Origin: Peribacillus sp. FSL P2-0133
GTDB lineage: Bacteria; Bacillota; Bacilli; Bacillales; DSM-1321
DNA: 64,000 bases
Direction: 5' to 3'
Assembly (NCBI RefSeq): GCF_037975445.1
Contig: NZ_CP150254.1
Coordinates: 4,896,001 to 4,960,000 of the forward strand
Within the stretch, counting starts at the first letter, position 1. Every line of letters begins with the position of its first letter. Made by a program: the position numbers and the translations under genes. The notes below the pieces were generated by a model that was given only the letters and a program-made list of their open reading frames with translations, made no database searches and had not been told where the DNA came from. Positions 51,139-59,006 of the stretch are shown in pieces.

Positions 51139-51522
51139 TTACTGCTGCAATATCTGAATAAGGTTGCCGCATGTATCATCGAAGACAGCTATTGTGACTT
51201 CGCCCATCTTTGTCGGTTCCATAGTAAACTTCACGCCGTTTTCCAATAATCGTTTGTACTCTTTATTAATATCTGCAACGCCAAACATTGTTGCCGGGAT
51301 ACCCTCGGCAAATATCTTCTTTTGATACTCCTGTGCGGCAGGATGCTCATTCGGTTCGAGTAAAAGCTCGGTACCGTCGTGAGCTTCGGGAGAAACAAGC
51401 GTGATCCACCTGAATTTCCCCATGGGAACGTCATGCTTTTTTACAAATCCCAGCTTTTCTGAATAAAATTCCAGTGCCTTGTCTTGGTCTTGTACGAATA
51501 TGCTGGTAACAATGATTTTCAT
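51139..51522 (-). CDS. VOC family protein
   Basis: 127 residues. IIVTSIFVQDQDKALEFYSEKLGF is the standard opening and VAVFDDTCGNLIQI-like closing strand (IAVFDDTCGNLIQI). Such stand-alone VOC proteins bind metal or small molecules; function is unknown. AAAGGAGG precedes the ATG at 51522; the longer frame has no site. It is followed upstream by an ArsR-type regulator gene on the same strand. Confidence 0.83.
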   Translation of the reverse strand: MKIIVTSIFVQDQDKALEFYSEKLGFVKKHDVPMGKFRWITLVSPEAHDGTELLLEPNEHPAAQEYQKKIFAEGIPATMFGVADINKEYKRLLENGVKFTMEPTKMGEVTIAVFDDTCGNLIQILQQ

Positions 51523-51631
51523 AATGTTTTGCCTCCTTTGATATTTGTGACGCATGGTACTGTGCTAACAATCTCGCTGCAAGAAAACGGACCCACACAT
51601 TTGTCAGAAGTCTTGTTCCAATTTTATAAAA

Positions 51632-51910
51632 TTACTCTATCCATCCTTTTAGCAAATTTTTAAGTGGTTCGTTGTTGAATATAACTACTCGATACTTTCC
51701 CTTTCGTTTTGATTTTACGAGCCCTGCATCTTCCAATACAGAAAGATGTTTAGCTATCGCTTGTCGCGAAATGGAAATGTCGTGCTTCATAATGAGACGT
51801 ACCGTAAGTTCATACAACGTCAGCTCGTTGCGTTCGGATAGTTCGTCTAATATAAGCCGCCGAGTCGAGTCTCCGAGTGCTTTGAATATAGCGTCTTTGT
51901 CCCAATTCAT
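51632..51910 (-). CDS. ArsR-type winged-helix regulator, probably leaderless
   Basis: 92 residues. KALGDSTRRLILDELSE is the ArsR N-terminal signature and ISRQAIAKHLSVLEDAGLV the recognition helix. No metal-binding Cys is present. The ATG at 51910 has no ribosome binding site, and a -10 box ends only six bases before it, so the mRNA would start at or next to the start codon. A longer frame reads through the promoter and is not credible. It probably represses itself and the VOC gene 110 bp downstream. Confidence 0.82.
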   Translation of the reverse strand: MNWDKDAIFKALGDSTRRLILDELSERNELTLYELTVRLIMKHDISISRQAIAKHLSVLEDAGLVKSKRKGKYRVVIFNNEPLKNLLKGWIE

Positions 51911-51916
51911 ATATCG

Positions 51917-51968
51917 AGTATAAGCAACTCTACGGTTGCTTGTCAAGAACAAGCAACTGTAGAGTTGC
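51917..51968 (-). promoter_or_regulatory. ArsR promoter embedded in a 20-bp inverted repeat
   Basis: On the minus strand TTGACA (51946-51941), an 18-base spacer and TATACT (51922-51917) form a strong sigma-A promoter. Arms 51924-51943 and 51949-51968 are inverted repeats with one mismatch and cover the -35 and spacer, the ideal place for a repressor. Confidence 0.8.
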
Positions 51969-52100
51969 ATGACAAAGGAACCGTATCATGCTTTCTTAAC
52001 AAGTTAAAGTCACATAATTGTAGTTTGAACCATTATAGAAATATAATTTCAAAAAAAGTGCATTAATCCTCATTTGTTCATCACATTAGTAAAATTTTAA

Positions 52101-52174
52101 GCACCTGCCCCGTTCCATAAGAAAAAGGCTGCCGCGGCAACCCTTGTTATTGAAGTAAAGCACCTGTTAGTTAA
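52101..52174 (+). repeat. Interspersed repeat, type B
   Basis: GGCTGC-CGCG-GCAACC stem, short left arm, full right arm. It lies 10 bp past the GNAT stop at 52184. Confidence 0.85.
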
Positions 52175-52183
52175 TAATCCGGT

Positions 52184-52672
52184 TTAAATTTGAAAGGATT
52201 GCATCAAACATTCTTCATCATCTATAATTTTCTTTTTTTCTTCAAAATCTATATTCAGCGTATTAAGAATCTTCCTCCAAAATATAACGGCAGGAATATT
52301 CTTGGCTAATTCAACAACAAAGTAGCAACCCTTTTTTTGTTTAAACAATTGCTTTAATAATGCAATGGCAATACCCTTTCTTCTATATTTTTTCAAAATA
52401 AAAATATCATTAATGCTGTAATCATATTCCTTATTTAAAAACGGCCTTTCCAAGAGTAATAAAAACCCTACAATTATCTTATCTTTTTTCAAAAAAAATG
52501 GTGTTAACCCTTCCCTCTTCCAAATTAATTCAAATGAATCAAATTCAAATGAACCATCTGATGATATGTTTAAACCCTCGGTATACTCCGAAAGGTCATG
52601 TAAATAAAGGGAATATAAATTCTTAAGAATATGCCTTTCATCTGTGGAAATTTGATTTAAGGAAACAGTCAT
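52184..52672 (-). CDS. GNAT N-acetyltransferase
   Basis: 162 residues. IFILKKYRRKGIAIALLKQLF is the acetyl-CoA loop; the remaining strands (FVVELAKNIPAVIFWRKIL) follow the usual GNAT order. The ATG at 52672 follows AAGAGGTATGATA. Lysine-rich composition is a little higher than in its neighbours. It is flanked by repeat copies on both sides. Confidence 0.8.
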   Translation of the reverse strand: MTVSLNQISTDERHILKNLYSLYLHDLSEYTEGLNISSDGSFEFDSFELIWKREGLTPFFLKKDKIIVGFLLLLERPFLNKEYDYSINDIFILKKYRRKGIAIALLKQLFKQKKGCYFVVELAKNIPAVIFWRKILNTLNIDFEEKKKIIDDEECLMQSFQI

Positions 52673-52741
52673 TATCATACCTCTTTTACAATTAATCAAA
52701 TCTCTTTATTATTTCGACATAAACTTTCATTTGCCCTTCAT

Positions 52742-52826
52742 GAACTAAACTGACCCGATAGTTCCATAAGAAAAAGCTGCCTTATAGACAGCTTCGATCT
52801 TCAGCTAACGCACCCTTTAGTTCAAC
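52742..52826 (+). repeat. Interspersed repeat, type A
   Basis: Complete copy with AGCTGCCTTATAGACAGCT stem, 22 bp past the VOC gene at 52849. Confidence 0.88.
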
Positions 52827-52848
52827 AACAAAATTTATTATTATCCTA

Positions 52849-53199
52849 TTACTTCTCCCAAAGCTCTATACGTCTTCCCTCTGGATCTTCAATCCAAATA
52901 AACTTTCCAAATTCATTAATCGCCTTTTCCATAACAAGGGGTACACCCATTTTTTCTAGATGTTTGATACTGTCATCCAAATTTTCAACTTGAAAGTTTA
53001 ACATCACTTGTTGTTCTGTTGGAAAATAGCGGTCATTTTCAGAAAAGAAGGAAAAGATAGTTTCATTGCCTGATTGTGGTGTAATAATGGTACCATTCCA
53101 ATTATCAATTTCCATTTTCAGGACTTTACTATACCATTTTTTTATTTCCTCTATATTTTTAGTCCTCCAAAAGATTCCTCCAAAACCCTTTATTATCAT
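52849..53199 (-). CDS. VOC family protein
   Basis: 116 residues. GGIFWRTKNIEEIKKWYSKVL opens the fold and GKFIWIEDPEGRRIELWE closes it, a strong VOC signature close to glyoxalase-like proteins. AAGGGGATTC precedes the ATG. A lone gene bracketed by repeat copies; function unknown. Confidence 0.85.
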   Translation of the reverse strand: MIIKGFGGIFWRTKNIEEIKKWYSKVLKMEIDNWNGTIITPQSGNETIFSFFSENDRYFPTEQQVMLNFQVENLDDSIKHLEKMGVPLVMEKAINEFGKFIWIEDPEGRRIELWEK

Positions 53200-53267
53200 A
53201 AGAATCCCCTTCCTCTCCCATTAGTTATTAATTTAAATTCTAGTTTTGAAAGCGAATTCCTTCTTTC

Positions 53268-53350
53268 ACTAACCTGCACAGTTAGTGCCATAAGAAAAAG
53301 CTGCCTTAAAGACAGCTCCGAACTTCAGCAAACGCACCCATTAGTTCAAT
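53268..53350 (+). repeat. Interspersed repeat, type A
   Basis: Complete copy; the left arm (cactaacctgcacagttagtg) is itself a near-perfect inverted repeat. The remainder of the 53200-53602 gap holds a terminator-like hairpin only. Confidence 0.88.
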
Positions 53351-53568
53351 AACATAGTATCAAATTATATTTCATATCACACAAACAACATTTCCTGTAT
53401 CTTGTATTATTGTGGCTCGTACCCTTTGTAGCGTTGGTGAACGTGCTAGTTATGTCATTAAGCTTCCCTTCTTTTCTGGAAAAAAGGGCAGTTGTAAAAT
53501 TCAATGATAGTAAATTATACAAAAATATTTAAATATTAATTTATTTTCGAAACTTTTCAAATAAAATG

Positions 53569-53591
53569 CTACCCATTGAGAATGAGTAGCA
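53569..53591 (-). terminator. Terminator-like hairpin of the secreted-protein gene
   Basis: GCTACTCATT pairs with AATGGGTAGC and is followed on the minus strand by ATTTTATTT. It is 12 bp past the stop. Confidence 0.65.
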
Positions 53592-53602
53592 AATAATACA
53601 AG

Positions 53603-54043
53603 TTATTTGAAAATAATTTGTAGTTTTCCATATACTTTGCCAGAGGAATATCCATCTTTCACATCAACATAAAATTTACCAATTTTCATATCTGTGAATA
53701 ATGTATTTCCACCTGCTAGGCTATGATAGCCTGTGCAATTTCCAGTACTAGCATTGCAGAGACGAGCCCATAAGTTACTATAATTAGTCAATAACTTACT
53801 TCCAGAAGACGTCTTTAAATAGATTGGGGAAACTAGTTCTACCTCTAAGTCACTGCCTTTGTTAGGGTTTCCAATTTCACCATCCCATTTTCCATCTTCT
53901 GTTTGAAAAGAATACTGAGGAACACTTGCTTGAGCAGAAGAAGTACTTAATACCATTCCACCTACCAGAACTAACACAAAGGTACTTAAGATTGAAAATA
54001 AGCTTTTTATGTTATTTCCTCCTCCAATCTTTATCCCTTTCAT
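53603..54043 (-). CDS. Small secreted protein, start codon unusual
   Basis: 146 codons from an ATG at 54043 that has no ribosome binding site. The strong GGAGGAGG lies inside this frame, seven bases before an ATA codon. Translation from ATA would give a normal signal peptide (KSLFSILSTFVLVLVGGMV, cleaved after AQAS) and a 105-residue mature beta-rich protein with one Cys pair (LCNASTGNC). The family is not recognised. It may really start at ATA or have lost an ATG there. Confidence 0.6.
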   Translation of the reverse strand: MKGIKIGGGNNIKSLFSILSTFVLVLVGGMVLSTSSAQASVPQYSFQTEDGKWDGEIGNPNKGSDLEVELVSPIYLKTSSGSKLLTNYSNLWARLCNASTGNCTGYHSLAGGNTLFTDMKIGKFYVDVKDGYSSGKVYGKLQIIFK

Positions 54044-54279
54044 AATATCAGAATAAACTAATTATTAAAATAGTTAAAAATAACCAAAGCTTCTTATGTT
54101 CAAATATCTTTTAGTTACGACATCTTCATCAATCTTACTTAAATAAAGTTCATGAACCGCAAACATCAGTAATTTCTGTTTTTTCTTATATAAGCTAAAA
54201 GGCGGTACCTACAAAACTTATCTTATGAACAGAAAAAAGTAGAAGTCAAAGTTATTAACATGATGTATTAGGTTGGAGG

Positions 54280-54648
54280 TTACTTCTTATTGTTTAACGA
54301 AAAGTTTTTAACCTTTCCATTCCACTTCACTTCTATATCGATAACATCAGTTTTTGACGTAGAAAATTCACCTTTTTCATTATTATGTGTTTTGTATTCA
54401 CCAGTACTATTCAATTCAATATCGCCCATACCCCAAGCATAATTAGGAGCATTAATCTTATATTCAAGGTTTTCAACAGCTTTATAATCTTTTCCTTTGA
54501 TCTGTAATGCAAACTTTTTAGTTTCTTTATCGTTATCAGTTTTTACTACATTTAATTGAACTGTTACTATTATATTGTCGCCCGTTTTATAGTTTAGATA
54601 AGTTACAAAACTGACGAATGATTTTCCGGAGTCCTTGGCATAGTAAAC
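54280..54648 (-). pseudogene. 5'-truncated gene, C-terminal domain only
   Basis: An open frame of about 122 codons with no start codon begins right at the TGA of the hydrolase gene and ends at a TAA. It reads as a beta-rich secreted domain (KTGDNIIVTVQLNVVKTDND, YAWGMGDIELNSTGEY). It was evidently joined to the hydrolase 3' end by a deletion. The 54044-54279 interval shows nothing else. Confidence 0.6.
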
Positions 54649-54651
54649 TTT

Positions 54652-55398
54652 TCATTCCTTCATAAAACTAGTAATTTGACGATACAGCTTCTCGGGATGG
54701 GTGAGATTGACCATATGGTCAGCACCTGGAACTTCTATGATTCGAGCGTCTGAGTGCTTTCGAAAGTAATTGGCAACACGAAGGTTATCGGGTGAATCCT
54801 CCTTACCGATTATCAATAATGTTTTGGCCGTCAATTCTCCTAATCTTTCGATGGCCGGTGGTTGCGGCCAAATCAATTTAACAGCCGGCCAATCAAACAT
54901 TCGCTTCATATGGTGCCTGAGCATTTGAACCATCAAATTCCGGTGAGGACTCACCGTTACAACGCGATACGATGGATCACTGAGCAAAAGCTCTACCATC
55001 TTATCGATATCGGGAGCGGCTTCATGAATCTTCTTCATATTCTTTTCAAATTCCTTTGAATAGCTAAACCCAGATAATCCAGGCGCAAGCAAAACAAGTT
55101 TTGAAACCATTTCAGGATAATTCAGAGCGAATTCAGTGGCAATTTGGCCACCCATTGAGTGACCGATGAGTGTCGCCTGATTGATTTCTAGATGTTCAAG
55201 TAACGACAGCAAATCTTCAACAGGGTTGACATCTTCTAAAGGGGACGGTGATTTCCCGGTCCCACGTCCGTCAAAAGCAACGACCTTGAAGTGTTTCGCT
55301 AAAAGAGATGCGACAAATGTCCAGTTCCGTACATCAGCACCACCAGTGAGGAGAACCACAGGATGACCATTACCATTAACTTCGTAATACAAATCCAT
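54652..55398 (-). CDS. Alpha/beta hydrolase
   Basis: 248 residues. Oxyanion/first strand region VVLLTGGADVRNW, nucleophile GHSMGG (Ser81), acid in LIIGKEDSP and base in GADHMVNLTHP are all present in order. The cap is small. It belongs to the broad esterase/haloperoxidase group; the substrate is unknown. GGAGGGATTTCA precedes the ATG at 55398. The stop directly abuts a foreign gene fragment. Confidence 0.88.
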   Translation of the reverse strand: MDLYYEVNGNGHPVVLLTGGADVRNWTFVASLLAKHFKVVAFDGRGTGKSPSPLEDVNPVEDLLSLLEHLEINQATLIGHSMGGQIATEFALNYPEMVSKLVLLAPGLSGFSYSKEFEKNMKKIHEAAPDIDKMVELLLSDPSYRVVTVSPHRNLMVQMLRHHMKRMFDWPAVKLIWPQPPAIERLGELTAKTLLIIGKEDSPDNLRVANYFRKHSDARIIEVPGADHMVNLTHPEKLYRQITSFMKE

Positions 55399-55574
55399 TG
55401 AAATCCCTCCATTCATTACAAAATCTTATAATTTAATAATTAAAACTATGTTATCTTTCTTAAATAATCCTGCTTTTTTTCTGGCTTAACTTACAATTCA
55501 AGAAGCACCCTTTTAATTTCCTTCCTTATTCTAGAATATGGCCCGATTGTTGAACACAAGTTAAAAACCTCTCT

Positions 55575-55658
55575 TCAACTAAACTGCCCCTTCGTCCCAT
55601 AAGAAAAAGCTGCCTTGAAGACAGCTCCGATCTTCAGCTAACGCACCCATTTGTTTAA
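55575..55658 (+). repeat. Interspersed repeat, type A
   Basis: Near-complete copy with AGCTGCCTTGAAGACAGCT; located between the hydrolase and beta-propeller genes in the 55399-55786 interval. Confidence 0.85.
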
Positions 55659-55786
55659 GTACATTTCTTCTCAATCTTGCCGGCAATTATGGTGTCTTAT
55701 AACAAAAGCTACCAATATGTCGGCATCCTTGCTTTTAGCAACTCCTGTATTTTCCTATTCCACACAGTATGGTGAACCCAATAGAA

Positions 55787-56896
55787 TCAAAGAACAGCTA
55801 AACCTTGCGAACCAAAGTAAGGAATGTTAGTCCAGGCAGCAACCTGCAATCTTACTAGACTACCATCATCTTGAATATTAAATACTGAAACTGTTCCCTG
55901 ATTTCCGTTAAGGGTGTAAAAATGCCGTCCATCTCTGCTCACTCTAACATCCATCGGAAGACCCGGTGCTGTACCTGGCGGTGTACTGGTAATATGCTTT
56001 ACCACTGACAGTGCTCCATTGGGATCAATTTGGTATGTCGAGATGGTGCCGCTTAAAGTGTTGGTAATGTATGCAAAACGTTCATCTCTCGTTGTTACAA
56101 CCCAACAAGCAGTCATATAACCGCTTGGTACAGAACCGCTGAGCACCTGAAGGATACCGTCATTGCTCAATGAATAAGATGACAACGCATTTGAAACAGC
56201 TTCTGTAACTAAGAGGATTCCGGACGATAGAAAATATGCACCCAATGGCCCTTGACCATAAGAATCATTAACGATCGGCCCTGTAAGCGTACCCTTTTGA
56301 TTCACATGAAATACACATAGATGGTTTGAAGTAAGCTCGGATACAAGGATTTTGCTACCGTCAGGAGTGAAGAGAACCTGAGCCGGCTGAGCATTGACGG
56401 TACTGAGAGAATAGATGGATTCGGGAATAGGAGTAAGCCGTCCGTTATCATCTATGCGAAAACCAGTGATATTGGAAGCAAAATTGTTAGTGGCATTCCC
56501 TACATTGGAAACATAGACAATATTACCAAACACATCTACGCTGTTGGGCTGAGCACCTCCTGATGGCTTCACATCCATGAAAACAAGTGCTCCGGAGTCG
56601 GTTATGATGAAACTACTTATACTATTGTCACCGGCGTTAACAGCAAGTAGGAAACGCCGATCACGAGACAAAGTAAGGGCGCCTTGTGACGCAAGAGGGT
56701 CGATGCCATCGTTTGCAGTTGCAGTGGAGACTTCCTTTGAACCAGTACCTCTACCATGAGTTGGGTAGGCACCCACAAATGTGAGCATTCCATTCATGTC
56801 CCTGTAAAAGGCAATGATTTGATTCATTACTTCATTATTTGTCATCATGTACACCATACTCACACGCTCACGAAAATAATTGTTGATGATCTGCAT
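55787..56896 (-). CDS. Lactonase-family seven-bladed beta-propeller
   Basis: 369 residues with repeated blades, for example SRDRRFLLAVNAGDNSISSF, VYVSNVGNATNN, TPDGSKILVSELTSNHLCVF, RFAYITNTLSGTISTY and SRDGRHFYTLNGNQGTVSVF. This matches the PF10282 lactonase group, which includes 6-phosphogluconolactonase. There is no signal peptide, so it is probably cytoplasmic. AAAGGAGGAGAG precedes the ATG at 56896. A precise substrate is not supported. Confidence 0.82.
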   Translation of the reverse strand: MQIINNYFRERVSMVYMMTNNEVMNQIIAFYRDMNGMLTFVGAYPTHGRGTGSKEVSTATANDGIDPLASQGALTLSRDRRFLLAVNAGDNSISSFIITDSGALVFMDVKPSGGAQPNSVDVFGNIVYVSNVGNATNNFASNITGFRIDDNGRLTPIPESIYSLSTVNAQPAQVLFTPDGSKILVSELTSNHLCVFHVNQKGTLTGPIVNDSYGQGPLGAYFLSSGILLVTEAVSNALSSYSLSNDGILQVLSGSVPSGYMTACWVVTTRDERFAYITNTLSGTISTYQIDPNGALSVVKHITSTPPGTAPGLPMDVRVSRDGRHFYTLNGNQGTVSVFNIQDDGSLVRLQVAAWTNIPYFGSQGLAVL

Positions 56897-57007
56897 TTTA
56901 TGACTCTCCTCCTTTGCATAATTTAATATGATTCTTTTACCCTTTAAATTCCACAAATCGATGTAAATTATTTTACAAACAGAGGTGGACTATCATCCCA
57001 ATTATCC

Positions 57008-57090
57008 CACTATCCTGACCCTTTAGTTGCATAAGAAAAAGCTGCCTTAAAGACAGCTCTGATCTTCAGCTAACGCACCCGTTAGTTGAA
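57008..57090 (+). repeat. Interspersed repeat, type A
   Basis: Complete copy with consensus stem and right arm, between the propeller gene and the IS66 remnant. Confidence 0.88.
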
Positions 57091-57175
57091 TAGTAATCGT
57101 CAAATATTCCCCACCTACTACTTGTAAATAGCTCATGAGATACTCTCCTTACATCATACATGTGGAAGTTTTTTT

Positions 57176-57262
57176 ATGAAAAAACGCCATATAAAGAAAG
57201 AATGGGAAGCTCACATCCAAGATTTTAAAGAAAGTGGATTATCAAAGGCTGAGAATCTTTAG
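57176..57262 (+). pseudogene. N-terminal remnant of an IS66 accessory (TnpA-like) gene
   Basis: 28 codons, including KKEWEAHIQDFKESGLSKAE, match the start of IS66-family helix-turn-helix accessory proteins and then stop. It marks an old insertion adjoining the aspA fragment. Confidence 0.5.
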
Positions 57263-57492
57263 CCTTTTTCATGTCCAAGTAACTCCAGAGCACGGTTAGC
57301 AATGATTTCACTTATATTTATATTCATTGATGTACCAGCCCCCCTTGGATAGGATCGACATTGAAATCATTGTCGATCTTTCCTTCAATGATCTCATCTG
57401 TAGCTTCAATAATTACATCCCCAAGTCCTTGATATGAACGTTCCAGATCCATATTGGCGAGAGCCGCAGCTTTTTTAACTAGCGCTAAAGCT
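57263..57492 (-). pseudogene. Internal fragment of aspartate ammonia-lyase
   Basis: About 75 codons match the middle of AspA/fumarase-type lyases: LVKKAAALANMDLER, GLGDVIIEATDEIIEG, then VDPIQGG and, after a one-base deletion in a G-run near 57343, the frame-shifted AGTSMN...EIIANRALELLGHEKG. Both ends are missing. It is bounded by the IS66 remnant on one side and the peptidase gene on the other. Confidence 0.8.
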
Positions 57493-57500
57493 TTAATCAG

Positions 57501-58643
57501 CTACAGTCTCAATAACAAATTCGCAAATAAAGAAGCCCGTTCAGGGAGTGTATCAATTTGAATATGTTCATATTCTGCATGAATTCCTTTTCCACACGAA
57601 CCTAAACCGTCAAGAGTTGGAATACCAATAGCTGCTGTAAAATTCCCATCACTTCCTCCACCAACAGATGCTTCTTCTAATTTCATGCCAAGTTCGGATG
57701 CAACAGATTGAGCACATTCAAACAGTTCTCTTGTTTGCTCAGATTTCACCATTGGTGGTCGATTCAAGCCACCGGTTACTTCTAATTTGATTCCTTTTAA
57801 AATTGGTTTTAAATTTAAAATGATATTCGTCACTCGTCTTGCTTCTTCTTCTGTTGAGACACGTAAGTCAACATGAGCTTCTGCGTATTCGGGAACCACG
57901 TTTCTCCCACTTCCTCCAGTAAACGTTCCTACATTGACAGTTGTTCCTTTTTCGTAATTGGTCAATTCTTGCAGTACAATCACTTGCCGAGCTAGTTCTT
58001 CAATAGCATTGATGCCTTCTTCATGATGATTACCAGCATGGGCAGCCCGCCCCCATATTTTTATATCGAAAGTTCCTGTTCCTTTGCGAGCTGTTTTTAA
58101 AGCTCCTGATCCAGCTACAGCAGGTTCAGCCACTAATACAGCATCACTTTTTTGTGCTTCTTCTTCAATGTATTTCTTAGAAGCGCCTGAACCAATTTCT
58201 TCATCTGAATTGCAAAGAAAAACGATTTTTTTATTTAACGGAAGATTTAGCTCTTGAATGGCTTTAATTGCCCATAAAGATTGGATAATACCACCTTTCA
58301 TATCTAAAATACCAGGGCCATACAGTTTATTTCCTTCCTTTCTAAGACTAAGTCTGCCTTCTTTCCAAACTGTATCAAAATGCCCTATGATCAAAATTTG
58401 TGGTTTACCTTCTCCGATTGTAAATTTCAGGTGATTCCCCACTTTTTTTTCTTCTATTAATTCGTATCCTACATCCAATCGCTTTTGAAAGAGCTGGCTT
58501 AAATATGTACCGCACTCATCAACTAATTCTTTATTGTATGAAGGTGATTCTTTTCTTACAAATTCAATCAAATCATCCAACATATCTTGTTTATGAACTT
58601 CGAGATAGCTAGAAACGTCATTTTCGATTAGTAACTTACTCAA
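57501..58643 (-). CDS. M20 family metallopeptidase (carboxypeptidase G2-like)
   Basis: 380 residues. Metal ligands: His88 (GHFDT), Asp114 (ILDMKGG), Glu148-Glu149 (DEEIG), Glu173 (AEPA) and the late His in KGIHAEYEHI. The dimerisation domain (about 190-300) is present. Relatives release glutamate from folates or N-acyl amino acids, or cleave dipeptides. TTG at 58643 follows AGAGGAGGAATT. A sigma-54 promoter lies upstream, divergent from that of the YfcC-type transporter; the activator is encoded beyond it. No signal peptide: cytoplasmic. Confidence 0.88.
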   Translation of the reverse strand: MSKLLIENDVSSYLEVHKQDMLDDLIEFVRKESPSYNKELVDECGTYLSQLFQKRLDVGYELIEEKKVGNHLKFTIGEGKPQILIIGHFDTVWKEGRLSLRKEGNKLYGPGILDMKGGIIQSLWAIKAIQELNLPLNKKIVFLCNSDEEIGSGASKKYIEEEAQKSDAVLVAEPAVAGSGALKTARKGTGTFDIKIWGRAAHAGNHHEEGINAIEELARQVIVLQELTNYEKGTTVNVGTFTGGSGRNVVPEYAEAHVDLRVSTEEEARRVTNIILNLKPILKGIKLEVTGGLNRPPMVKSEQTRELFECAQSVASELGMKLEEASVGGGSDGNFTAAIGIPTLDGLGSCGKGIHAEYEHIQIDTLPERASLFANLLLRL

Positions 58644-58699
58644 AATAATTCCTCCTCTAAAACACTTCTGTACATTTTTTTCTATCAATTAATATATTA

Positions 58700-58715
58700 G
58701 CAAGAATTATGCCAA
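58700..58715 (-). promoter_or_regulatory. Sigma-54 promoter of the M20 peptidase gene
   Basis: On the minus strand TTGGCATAATTCTTGC, with GG and GC ten bases apart. It lies about 57 bp upstream of the TTG start. Confidence 0.85.
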
Positions 58716-58757
58716 TTTTTTTCTTTATAAAATCAACTACCTTTGTTTCTTAGTGTA

Positions 58758-58808
58758 ATTTATAGGTTATTTTTTAAGTTATCAACACCTATAAAACAAC
58801 CTATAAAT
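58758..58808. promoter_or_regulatory. Shared enhancer between the two sigma-54 promoters
   Basis: ATTTATAGGTT (58758-58768) and AACCTATAAAT (58798-58808) are perfect inverted repeats, with a further half site CACCTATAAA at 58787-58796 between them. The group lies 43-57 bp from each promoter and is the natural binding place for the downstream activator. Confidence 0.65.
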
Positions 58809-58863
58809 GATCCATTTATTTAATATAAGCCGCTTTGTAGAAGCTATTCCTTTCCTCATAGAA

Positions 58864-58880
58864 TTGGCATGCTTTTTGCA
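58864..58880 (+). promoter_or_regulatory. Sigma-54 promoter of the YfcC-type transporter operon
   Basis: TTGGCATGCTTTTTGCA: GG at 58866-58867, GC at 58878-58879, ten bases between. It matches the consensus almost perfectly. Confidence 0.9.
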
Positions 58881-59006
58881 TTATTTTTATTGTGAGTATT
58901 TGTACTCGAATCTTAGTTCAAAAAAAAAGGAAATACAAGCAGAGGAGGAGAGACTTTCAAGCTTTATCATTGAATTGCTATAATGTAATAAGGGGGAAAT
59001 ATAATT

